Assembly: GCA_030141605.1 (NCBI GenBank)
Contig: JAQGDQ010000727.1
Coordinates: 20,001 to 42,885, forward strand
Length of the DNA: 22,885 nt
Reading direction: 5' to 3'
From: Tubiluchus corallicola
Lineage: Eukaryota; Priapulida; Priapulimorpha; Priapulimorphida; Tubiluchidae
Below, one piece after another: positions 10,033 to 16,591 of this stretch (the first letter of the stretch is position 1; every line of letters begins with the position of its first letter). Position numbers and translations under genes: made by a program. The notes below the pieces were generated by a model, which was not told where the DNA came from, did not search any database, and saw nothing but the letters and a program-made list of their open reading frames with translations.

Positions 10033-10544
10033 CCAACTATACGGTACTATAATATTGCAACTATTCAATACATAATGCAGCTTATATTTAGGAAGTAATG
10101 AACGTATATTTACTTCAGAGATACTTGCTGTTACTCATTTATTGTTAGCGTGCAGTAATTCTCATTGGAACATCAGATGATGATGATGATGACGATGATC
10201 ATGATTTACAAGCTCGTGTCCATATTCGTCATCGTCTTTACTTTGCGTTTTCCTTTTTCTGATGCTGAAGGTAAATAAAGTTTTTAAATTGATTTTCTGT
10301 TTAACTAAACGTCTGTCACGAACGCGGCCTAGATTTTGATAGTTTTATCGTTACTTCTAATTTTAACCTCTTAGATCTTTGTAAAAAGTTGTCAGAAAGA
10401 AAATGTATGCGAATTGAATTTGCTGATAACGAAATTCTACGTGATTATACTGTTTACTACCAGCAGAAAACAAGAACGATAGATGTAAGACATGCGCGTA
10501 GTTGTTAAATAGCAATAGTTGTGTTAAGTAACTTTCTAAGCTAG
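10033..10544. other. Non-repetitive eukaryote-like segment between the array and the palindrome
   Basis: AT-rich sequence with a short GAT/ATG run (10177-10200). The only coding suggestion is the possible signal-peptide exon at 10177-10270. Confidence 0.5.
10177..10270 (+). CDS. Possible first exon encoding a signal peptide
   Basis: From the ATG at 10201 an open frame reads MIYKLVSIFVIVFTLRF and ends SDAEG. That is a basic start, a hydrophobic core and a polar end, followed at 10271 by a plausible splice donor (GTAAAT). In-frame ATGs extend to 10177 through a trinucleotide run. No downstream exon can be identified before the join, so this rests on hydrophobicity and one donor and may be chance. 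Confidence 0.2.
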
Positions 10545-10792
10545 TTATTCAAATGTAAGAAAGAGTTACTAACTGTTATAGGCAAGAAAATGTATATTTT
10601 GGACAGTAAATTAAAATGAGATTAAGTCTAAACCATCATCTGGTTTTCCTTTAACTGTATTTGTTCGTTCTATAAAAATCTGTCAAAGGAAAACCGGACG
10701 ATTGTTTAGACTCAATCTCATTTTAATTTACTGTCCAAAATATACATTTTCTTGCCTATAAAATTTAACAATTGTTTCTTATATTTGAATAA
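10545..10792. mobile_element. Large imperfect palindrome, 111-bp arms with a 26-bp loop (foldback or MITE candidate)
   Basis: Left arm 10545-10655 and right arm 10682-10792 are reverse complements with about 12 mismatches and no gaps (near 89%). They share a perfect 48-bp core containing TATAGGCAAGAAAATGTA. The loop is 10656-10681. Both outer ends are flanked by TAG (10542-10544 and 10793-10795), possibly a 3-bp target-site duplication. There is no coding capacity. Arm divergence argues against a fresh amplification hairpin. No family is recognised. Confidence 0.7.
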
Positions 10793-10795
10793 TAG

Positions 10796-10836
10796 AATTC
10801 CTTTAGACTTAGGTGTACCAATGATTAAAGTATACT
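10796..10836. other. Junction between eukaryote-like and bacterial sequence
   Basis: Left of this interval everything is intron- and satellite-bearing eukaryotic DNA. Right of it a bacterial gene starts mid-protein. If the TAG flanks of the palindrome are a target duplication, the eukaryotic part reaches at least 10795, while polyprenyl synthetase similarity begins at TGND (10837). An EcoRI site (GAATTC, 10795-10800) lies at the left edge of the interval. Confidence 0.75.
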
Positions 10837-11133
10837 ACGGGTAACGACCTTAAAGAAAAAAAAATTACACTGCCACTAATACATACCCTCAGCACACTAC
10901 CGCCCAAAGAAAAAAAACACACACTCAACACTATAAAAAAACACCACAAAAACTCCAAGAAAATGAACCCTATTATAAAACTCGTTAACCAAAATGGAAG
11001 CATACAATATACCATCCAAAAAATGAATGAATATGCACAAAAAGCCTACAACATACTAGACCAATATCCCAACACTCCAACCAAAAAATCACTACAAAAA
11101 CTCATAGAATATACAATGAATAGGAAAAAATAA
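10825..11133 (+). pseudogene. Polyprenyl synthetase (IspB-like), C-terminal fragment cut at the junction
   Basis: The frame reads TGNDLKEKKITLPLIH near its start, the conserved segment just after the second aspartate-rich motif of trans-polyprenyl diphosphate synthases, and continues to LIEYTMNRKK and a stop. Only about 100 of the usual 320 or so residues remain. Both catalytic Asp-rich motifs are missing, and an in-frame TGA lies at 10822-10824. The gene is not decayed inside; it is simply cut where the sequence changes character. In its own genome it was probably complete and would make the isoprenoid chain of quinones or lipid carriers. coaE follows 34 bp later on the same strand. Confidence 0.8.
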
Positions 11134-11164
11134 CGTATATTGAGAGAAGACATATCAAAATCAT

Positions 11165-11764
11165 GTGATGAAAAAGATAGCAATTACAGGAGGTATTGGA
11201 AGTGGCAAAACATACATTACAAAAATATTTAAAACACTTGGTATTCCCATATACTACTCTGATGCCAAAGCCAAAGAACTCTTAAACATCCACCCAGAAA
11301 TAAAGAAATCTCTCCAGCAAGCCTTTGGAAAAGATATATACACCCCGCAAGGTATTAACAAAAAAGCACTTGCTGATATCATTTTTCACAACAAACAAGC
11401 ACTACACACAGCCAACCAAATTATCCATCCTCACGTATTAGAAAATTATTTGCACTGGACACAACAACAAAAACAACAACAAGCAGCCTACACTATCAAC
11501 GAATCGGCCATTATATTTGAAACCCAACTACACGATTATTTCCATAAAATAATAACCGTAACAGCTCCGAAAAACTTACGCATACAACGCATAAAAAAAC
11601 GAGAAAAAGCAATAACAAAAGAAAAAATACAGGCTATTCTCAACAACCAAATACCTGAAGAAGAAAAAATACAAAAATCACACTACATCATCAACAATGA
11701 TGAAAAGCAACTCCTATTACCACAAATACTTGAAATACACCACCAAATAAGCAACGAAATATAA
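11165..11764 (+). CDS. coaE: Dephospho-CoA kinase
   Basis: Catalyses the last step of coenzyme A synthesis, ATP-dependent phosphorylation of the 3' hydroxyl of dephospho-CoA, in the cytoplasm. The N-terminus MKKIAITGGIGSGKT carries the Walker A P-loop GGIGSGKT, followed by the family's YSDAKAKELL segment with its conserved Asp. The length of 198-199 residues is normal for CoaE. The frame opens at GTG (11165) followed directly by ATG (11168), and the ATG is the likelier start. No Shine-Dalgarno sequence is obvious, as is usual in Bacteroidota. It lies 34 bp after the truncated synthetase and converges on the SRPBCC gene. The coding strand is unusually rich in C over G, like the rest of 10.8-13.5 kb. 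Confidence 0.94.
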   Translation: MMKKIAITGGIGSGKTYITKIFKTLGIPIYYSDAKAKELLNIHPEIKKSLQQAFGKDIYTPQGINKKALADIIFHNKQALHTANQIIHPHVLENYLHWTQQQKQQQAAYTINESAIIFETQLHDYFHKIITVTAPKNLRIQRIKKREKAITKEKIQAILNNQIPEEEKIQKSHYIINNDEKQLLLPQILEIHHQISNEI

Positions 11765-11783
11765 CACAAAAATCACTTAGGCA

Positions 11784-12203
11784 TTAATAGGCTACCTTGC
11801 ATACCATATCTGCCAGTCCATCCACCATTTGTTGCAATTTGCTTTTCAACATCATTTTATACATTGCATTCAATTTGGCTTTCAAGGTAACTTTTACTCG
11901 TGTATCATTCTCTGCCACTTCCTTCATTTGAATCCAAATATTAAATTCTATTGGCAAGCCCTCCGCACCATATTTCACTACTTTGCAAGGCTCTTTATCA
12001 ACAATTTTCAAACCACCTGTCATTTTCTTGTTGATAGGAGCTGGAGCATTAAAAGAAAAACTACAACTATCGCCTGTGCTTTCCCAATTACTTATCACAT
12101 CAGGAGGAAGAACATTTTTAATATTATCAAAATTTGACCAAAATTCAAATACCTTTCCCTCCGAAGCCATTATTCTACCTTGCTTACTTTCATATTTAGC
12201 CAT
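11784..12203 (-). CDS. SRPBCC (START-like) family protein
   Basis: A 139-residue protein opening MAKYESKQGRI with the pattern of the SRPBCC fold: an N-terminal strand, a helix with FEFWSNFDNIKNVLP, antiparallel strands and a long amphipathic C-terminal helix (KMMLKSKLQQMVDGLADMV). The fold forms a hydrophobic ligand cavity, but the ligand and role are not known. It starts 20 bp after the pyrE stop on the same strand, so the two are probably cotranscribed. From general knowledge this pairing with pyrE recurs in Bacteroidota. No signal peptide or membrane segment is seen, so it should be cytoplasmic. Confidence 0.82.
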   Translation of the reverse strand: MAKYESKQGRIMASEGKVFEFWSNFDNIKNVLPPDVISNWESTGDSCSFSFNAPAPINKKMTGGLKIVDKEPCKVVKYGAEGLPIEFNIWIQMKEVAENDTRVKVTLKAKLNAMYKMMLKSKLQQMVDGLADMVCKVAY

Positions 12204-12223
12204 AAAACAATAATCTTTAAATC

Positions 12224-12868
12224 CTAATTTTCACAAGTCCAGTTATCAGGCATTAATCTCCATTTTTTCAAATGCTCCAAATCGTTCTCTTCCACATAGC
12301 CCATCTTCATAGCCTCCTCTATCAGTGTATTGTACCCCCCCAATGCTATTAACTCGCATTGGGCTTTTTCAAAGTTTTCCTTTGCCACTTGAAAGCCATA
12401 ACTAAAAATGGCTACTAAACCCAACACCTCGCAGCCTACTTCTCGCAAGGTATTTACAACTTTCAGGCTACTCCCTCCTGTAGAAACCAAGTCTTCTATT
12501 ACTACCACTTTTTGTCCAGCATTCACCTTCCCTTCTATTAAACTTTGTGTTTCCTGTTCCTTATCCGAAGGAGATACATATATAAACGGCAAGCCCAATA
12601 TTTCTGCCACCAAAACTCCCATAGCTATACCACCCGTAGCTACACCAGCCACTACATCTACATCCTTATATTTTTCTTTAATAATATCAGCAAATCCACC
12701 TTGCACAAACTTACTCACCTTAGGGTATGAAAGTATCTTGCGATTATTACAATAAATAGGAGACTTCCAACCCGAAGCCCAAGTAAAGGGACTTGCAGAA
12801 TTCAGTTTTATTGCCTTAATTTGCAAAAGGTATTCAGCCAGTTGCCTTGCTAATTTATTTCTATCCAT
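12224..12868 (-). CDS. pyrE: Orotate phosphoribosyltransferase
   Basis: Transfers phosphoribose from PRPP to orotate to form OMP in de novo pyrimidine synthesis. The PRPP-binding signature VVVIEDLVSTGGSS lies at about residues 121-134 and the orotate/PRPP segment ASGWKSPIYCNNR at about 31-43. With the start MDRNKLARQL (ATG at 12866-12868) the protein has 214 residues, the normal size. An in-frame ATG at 12895 would add nine residues (MKYILYICS) but would run across the promoter box, so the shorter start is chosen. It is the first gene of a probable pyrE-SRPBCC operon and diverges from the Nudix gene with only 7 bp between start codons. A TACATTTG box ends 4 bp before the ATG, suggesting a leaderless or almost leaderless transcript. 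Confidence 0.96.
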   Translation of the reverse strand: MDRNKLARQLAEYLLQIKAIKLNSASPFTWASGWKSPIYCNNRKILSYPKVSKFVQGGFADIIKEKYKDVDVVAGVATGGIAMGVLVAEILGLPFIYVSPSDKEQETQSLIEGKVNAGQKVVVIEDLVSTGGSSLKVVNTLREVGCEVLGLVAIFSYGFQVAKENFEKAQCELIALGGYNTLIEEAMKMGYVEENDLEHLKKWRLMPDNWTCEN

Positions 12869-12872
12869 ACTG

Positions 12873-12880
12873 CAAATGTA
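12873..12880 (-). promoter_or_regulatory. Bacteroidota -7 box for pyrE (TACATTTG)
   Basis: Read on the minus strand, TACATTTG matches the TAnnTTTG consensus of Bacteroidota housekeeping promoters. It overlaps the Nudix ATG (12876-12878) and is 4 bp from the pyrE ATG. Confidence 0.5.
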
Positions 12881-13460
12881 TAAAATATACTTCAACCACC
12901 GAAAAATAAACCTCTCAAATCAAGAAGCCAATAACACCTACAACTGTCAAAACTTGCAAGAACTTACACAGCATCTTCATCATTTCAATCAAAATACTGA
13001 TATAGAAGAGCTCACCCTCTATCATCCCAACTTAGAGGTACTGCTTGAAAACTTTAAAATACATTTCACCTATCTTGAAGCTGCAGGTGGAGCAGTTTTC
13101 AATTCTCAGAATCAACTACTCATCATACATAGACTTGGCAAATGGGATTTACCCAAAGGCAAAATAAATAAAAAAGAAAGTCCAGAAACTACCGCCATCA
13201 GAGAAGTACAAGAAGAATGTGGAATTACAAACCTTATCATCCAAAAACACCTTACCAACACTTACCATACTTACACCATTGATGACAAGCCCATACTGAA
13301 AAAAACCCATTGGTACATCATCAACCATACAGGCAAACAATCCCTTACCCCGCAAGCTGAAGAAAACATTACAAAAGCCATATGGTTACCCCTCAATCAG
13401 TTACACACAATAACAAATAACACCTATCTTACTATTTTAGATGTACTGAAACAGCTTTAA
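12876..13460 (+). CDS. Nudix hydrolase
   Basis: A 194-residue protein with a complete Nudix box at residues 95-117: G95, E101, R109-E110, E113-E114, G116-I117, matching GX5EX7REUXEEXGU. These residues bind the metal and catalyse pyrophosphate cleavage of a nucleoside diphosphate linked to another group. About 65 residues precede the Nudix fold (AAGGAVFN at 69-76) and have no recognised motif. The substrate cannot be read from the sequence; the general class includes (d)NTP and nucleotide-sugar pyrophosphatases. It is divergent from pyrE with overlapping control DNA and converges with metF. The coding strand is strikingly A- and C-rich. Confidence 0.93.
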   Translation: MYKIYFNHRKINLSNQEANNTYNCQNLQELTQHLHHFNQNTDIEELTLYHPNLEVLLENFKIHFTYLEAAGGAVFNSQNQLLIIHRLGKWDLPKGKINKKESPETTAIREVQEECGITNLIIQKHLTNTYHTYTIDDKPILKKTHWYIINHTGKQSLTPQAEENITKAIWLPLNQLHTITNNTYLTILDVLKQL

Positions 13461-13583
13461 CAACTACACGAACTATAATATTTGTAGGTTCTCATTCTCT
13501 ACTTAGCCTCTTTATTCAGCCGCAAGAAAAGAGAAAATGAACAATATTAAAAGACAAGGGGTTAATAAAAAGTATTTTATTAA
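13461..13583. other. Convergent spacer between the Nudix gene and metF
   Basis: A weak imperfect inverted repeat (TTCTCATTCTCT near 13490 and AGAGAAAATGAAC near 13530) may end transcription from one or both sides. The change in strand composition described in the findings falls here. Confidence 0.35.
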
Positions 13584-14540
13584 CTAATATATTTCTTTAG
13601 CTATTCTTTTGATACTTTGGCTCGCGAGCATTGTATAGAAATGTAATGATGGAACTTTATTTTTTATTAATTCCTTACATTGATGTATTGCCCATTCTTC
13701 ACCTACTTGCTGCATTTGTTGGTCTGTTTTACATTTTTCAGCCTCTTTCAGAAAGTCTAAAGGCAGTTCTATTCCAAATAAACTGGGTAACAGTTTCACT
13801 TGTCGCAGTTTTGTCAATGGTTTTATACCCGGTATAATAGGCACATTGATGCCTTCTTTTTTAACTTTTCGCTTAAAGTCAATAAATTTTTGATTGTCAA
13901 AAAACATTTGAGTTACTATATACTTTGCTCCTGCTTTCACTTTATTTTTCAAGTGTTCTATATCCATTGCTAAATTGGAAGAGTCTCCGTGTTTCTCTGG
14001 GTAGCCAGCTACTCCATAGGTAAACTTATGTGATAAAGGGTCGAAAGTAGTTCCATCCGAATATTTGCCTTTGTTGAAATCCTCTACCTGATGTATCAGG
14101 TCTATAGCATATTGATTCTGCTCTCCTTCGGGAATTATTTCTACTTTATTTTTTAGGTTGTCGCCTTTGAGTAATAGCAGGTCAAAAATACCCAAAAATG
14201 AAAGGTCAATAAGGGCGTATTCAGTTTCTATTTTCGAGAAACCACTGCATATTACGTGTGGTACTACGTTTATCTTATACTTATTGAGTATGGCAGAGGC
14301 TACTGCTACTGTTCCCGGCCGACGGCTCAATCTATGTTCTGTAAAGGAACCGTTTTCATTTTTTTTGTGGATAACTTCGTCTCTATGAGCTGTTATATTA
14401 ATGTATTTGGGGTCAAATTCTAAAAGGTCGTCTATAATGTTATAAACTTTGTTTATAGCATTGCCTTTTAGAGGCGGTAGCACTTCAAAAGAAAATAGAG
14501 TTTTATTTGCCTGTGTAAGATAATCTGCTACTGAGTTCAC
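13584..14540 (-). CDS. metF: 5,10-methylenetetrahydrofolate reductase
   Basis: Reduces methylene-THF to methyl-THF, the methyl donor for methionine synthesis, using FAD in a TIM barrel. The N-terminal FSFEVLPP places the catalytic Glu at residue 19 (equivalent to Glu28 in E. coli MetF). SRRPGTVAVASAI at about 72-84 and the LKGD Asp (about 127, equivalent to Asp120) are further family hallmarks, and VTQMFFDNQKFIDF matches the later conserved block. The length of 318 residues is usual for Bacteroidota. It is a lone minus-strand gene, convergent with the Nudix gene and divergent from the methyltransferase. A TATCTTTG box lies about 45 bp upstream. Confidence 0.95.
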   Translation of the reverse strand: MNSVADYLTQANKTLFSFEVLPPLKGNAINKVYNIIDDLLEFDPKYINITAHRDEVIHKKNENGSFTEHRLSRRPGTVAVASAILNKYKINVVPHVICSGFSKIETEYALIDLSFLGIFDLLLLKGDNLKNKVEIIPEGEQNQYAIDLIHQVEDFNKGKYSDGTTFDPLSHKFTYGVAGYPEKHGDSSNLAMDIEHLKNKVKAGAKYIVTQMFFDNQKFIDFKRKVKKEGINVPIIPGIKPLTKLRQVKLLPSLFGIELPLDFLKEAEKCKTDQQMQQVGEEWAIHQCKELIKNKVPSLHFYTMLASQSIKRIAKEIY

Positions 14541-14584
14541 TTTGTATATTTTATAATAAATTACAAATACGTTTTTTCACCTTG

Positions 14585-14592
14585 CAAAGATA
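14585..14592 (-). promoter_or_regulatory. Bacteroidota -7 box for metF (TATCTTTG)
   Basis: TATCTTTG on the minus strand followed by CAAG, about 45 bp before the metF ATG. It matches TAnnTTTG. No convincing -33 TTTG is seen. Confidence 0.5.
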
Positions 14593-14828
14593 ATAGCTAT
14601 TATCTATATTTATACCTTATGTAAGGTTTTTAATTGATAATATTTGCTAAATGGGAATAGAATTTTTTATCTATCATTAATAATCTTTTCTTTTTTGGAG
14701 GCGTAAAGCGGTAAAAGATGTTTTACTTAGAGCAAAAACATACAATTTAGCTTATGTTTTTATAGGGCAGAAGGGGAAGGCATAGCATATTCAAACAATA
14801 GGCTTTCAGTAATTGGTATTATATTTTA

Positions 14829-14836
14829 TATCTTTG
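14829..14836 (+). promoter_or_regulatory. Bacteroidota -7 box for the restriction-modification genes (TATCTTTG)
   Basis: TATCTTTG ends 18 bp before the first possible TTG start of the methyltransferase, with an ATTGG upstream that could serve as the -33 element. The implied leader is very short. Confidence 0.5.
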
Positions 14837-14854
14837 TTCATTTAAAAATTAATT

Positions 14855-15613
14855 TTGAGGAATAAATTGTATAAAATAATTTCAGGAAATTCCATAGACA
14901 AGAAACTTATATGTAGCGAGACTGTAGATTTAACGATAACCTCTCCACCATATAATGTAGGGCTTAATTACAATAGCAATAATGACACTTTGAGTTATAA
15001 AGATTATTTATTATTTACTAAAAAGTGGCTAGGCAATGTGTACTATTGGACAAAGCACACCGGTAGAATGTGCCTTAATATACCACTGGATAAAAATAAA
15101 GGAGGGCAACAAAGTGTTGGAGCAGATATTACTAAAGTAGCAAAAGATATTGGTTGGAAATACCATTCTACAATAATTTGGAATGAAGGGAATATATCTC
15201 GTAGAACAGCATGGGGAAGTTTTTGTTCTGCTTCTGCCCCTTATGTAATAGCTCCTGTTGAGTTAATTCTTGTGCTGTACAAAGGCGAATGGAAAAGAGA
15301 ACGTCAAGGGGAAAACGATATTTCTAAACAAGAATTTATAGATTGGACAAAAGGAATATGGGCATTTAATGGAGAAAGTAAAAAAAGAATTGGGCACCCA
15401 GCACCATTTCCCAAAGAACTTCCTAAACGCTGTATAAAAATGTTTAGTTTTAAAGGAGATACAATTTTAGACCCTTTTTTAGGAAGTGGAACTACTATTA
15501 TAGAAGCTATAAATAATAATAGGCAAGCCATTGGTATCGAAATAGATAAAACATATGAAAAGTTGGCAGCTAATAGGATAGCCCAAGAATGTCTAAATAA
15601 ATTAGCCCTATGA
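14855..15613 (+). CDS. DNA methyltransferase (N4-cytosine/N6-adenine type, beta order)
   Basis: Methylates an amino group on a base in its target site using S-adenosylmethionine. The catalytic motif IV TSPPYN is at residues 29-34, and the SAM-binding motif I DPFLGSGTT is near the C-terminus at 206-214, preceded by GHPAPFP (180-186) and followed by GIEID (227-231). Motif IV before motif I is the beta arrangement. The specificity is not readable. No ATG is available near the start; the frame opens at TTG (14855), with another TTG at 14867 giving LYKIISGNS, so the start is uncertain by four codons. Its stop overlaps the start of the HNH gene by 4 bp (ATGA), indicating translational coupling. The pair looks like a type II restriction-modification system. 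Confidence 0.9.
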   Translation: MRNKLYKIISGNSIDKKLICSETVDLTITSPPYNVGLNYNSNNDTLSYKDYLLFTKKWLGNVYYWTKHTGRMCLNIPLDKNKGGQQSVGADITKVAKDIGWKYHSTIIWNEGNISRRTAWGSFCSASAPYVIAPVELILVLYKGEWKRERQGENDISKQEFIDWTKGIWAFNGESKKRIGHPAPFPKELPKRCIKMFSFKGDTILDPFLGSGTTIIEAINNNRQAIGIEIDKTYEKLAANRIAQECLNKLAL

Positions 15614-16194
15614 GCAAAAAATACACACAAGAAGATATTCTCAAAGAATACTATATACAAAACCCTAATAGAGATATATCACATCCCGAAGTGGTGGATT
15701 GGGTTACCAGTGAATATAAAAAAAGAACAGGTAATATATTTAGGGACCCAGACAGAGGCATAAGAAAGTTAGCACAGAATGGCTTTTTAATAAAAATATC
15801 TAAAGGTGTATATAGATATGATCCTAATTATATAACAAATAAAAATTTAGAAGACTTTACCCCTCAGCAAAAAAAGCAAATATTAGAAAGAGATGGTTAT
15901 AAGTGTGTTATATGTGGAAAAGGACAACAAAATGGAGTAGAGTTACACGTAGACCATATAAAACCTAAAGAATATGGAGGAAAAGCAACTGTTGAAAATG
16001 GACAAGTACTTTGTGCACAACACAATTTTCAAAAGAAAACCCTAAAACAAACCGAAACAGGCAAAAAAATGTTTATGCGGATGTATGAACTTGCTAAAAA
16101 AGAAAATCATTTACAATTGATAAACTTCACTAAGGAGATTTTAAAAACATTTGACAAACATGATATCAATGGTCATATAGAATGGGAAGAATAG
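15610..16194 (+). CDS. HNH endonuclease, probable type II restriction enzyme
   Basis: A 194-residue protein. Residues 5-75 look like a winged-helix DNA-binding region (QEDILKEYY, GIRKLAQNGFLIKISKGVYRY is typical of a wing-containing HTH). Residues 95-142 form an HNH/beta-beta-alpha-metal nuclease: CVIC (99-102), HVDHIKP with H116, N130 and CAQHN (135-139). The four zinc ligands C99, C102, C135 and H138 are present, as are the catalytic His/Asn positions. It starts inside the methyltransferase stop (4-bp overlap), so both are made from one transcript. This order and coupling suggest that it cuts the site the partner protects. Alternatives are a solitary homing-type or modification-dependent nuclease, which the coupling makes less likely. 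Confidence 0.88.
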   Translation: MSKKYTQEDILKEYYIQNPNRDISHPEVVDWVTSEYKKRTGNIFRDPDRGIRKLAQNGFLIKISKGVYRYDPNYITNKNLEDFTPQQKKQILERDGYKCVICGKGQQNGVELHVDHIKPKEYGGKATVENGQVLCAQHNFQKKTLKQTETGKKMFMRMYELAKKENHLQLINFTKEILKTFDKHDINGHIEWEE

Positions 16195-16591
16195 AAAAAT
16201 ATGTACTTTCTTAATAGGTTTGTATTATGATAACAACTTTTTAAAAATGTAAATAGCACTAACTTTAAATCCGTTTTAAGAGCTTAAAAATAAAGATAGT
16301 CAAACCATACATTCTCACAGCACTTTCTGTTTTCAAAAAATTGTTTTTAACGCCTCTTGCAAATTCAATAAAATTAGAATTATAATAAATCAAAGAAAAG
16401 TTAGTTAAAGTTTATATAAGAGATAGGAAAAATAGTAAAAACCATTATTCCTATGATTTGTTATAAGGTAGGCCTAAGATGCCTGTTAATAAGTTAAGGC
16501 AGGTATGATATATATTTATTACCTTTGCAAGATTTTAACTTAATAGCCTATACAAATTTTATATTTTGTCATATAGGAGTTTTTTTGTTTT
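16195..16591. other. Intergenic region before the ClC gene
   Basis: About 400 bp of AT-rich DNA with no ORF. It carries a small hairpin TGCCT/AGGCA (16480-16501) just upstream of a TACCTTTG box. No terminator with a clear T tract is seen after the HNH gene. Confidence 0.55.
16520..16527 (+). promoter_or_regulatory. Bacteroidota -7 box for the ClC gene (TACCTTTG)
   Basis: TACCTTTG matches TAnnTTTG and lies about 65 bp before the ATG. The hairpin at 16480-16501 is just upstream and could be an operator, but this is only a suggestion. Confidence 0.5.

Larger units (their letters stand above)
14541..14854. other. Divergent intergenic region, metF to methyltransferase
   Basis: It holds the metF box (14585-14592), the methyltransferase box (14829-14836) and two small hairpins: GTAAAA/TTTTAC at 14711-14726, and AAAAACATA/TATGTTTTT at 14734-14761 with a 10-nt loop. 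The hairpins end in short T runs on the plus strand, but no gene precedes them there, so their role is unclear. No other gene or RNA is seen. Confidence 0.55.

Noticed and set aside
9086-10098. Four overlapping open frames of 306-327 codons on both strands
   Set aside because: All are dipeptide or tetrapeptide repeats produced by the TGTATC/TGTACC array, which has no stops in those frames. They have no independent coding signal.
12224-12895. Longer pyrE starting at the ATG at 12895
   Set aside because: The extra residues MKYILYICS have no family support, and the start would lie upstream of the only promoter box.
14711-14761. Tandem hairpins as terminator or RNA gene
   Set aside because: No plus-strand gene ends upstream of them, and they show no tRNA or riboswitch pattern. 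They are mentioned only in the spacer description.
13461-14854. Replication origin at the skew change
   Set aside because: No cluster of DnaA boxes close to TTATCCACA was found; the nearest matches (TTATCTATA, TTATCTATC) have two or more changes. The skew is reported without claiming an origin.
15304-15660. 118-codon minus-strand open frame, and similar antisense frames over pyrE, ClC, mdh and the PorE-like gene
   Set aside because: They are shadows of well-supported genes on the other strand or frame.
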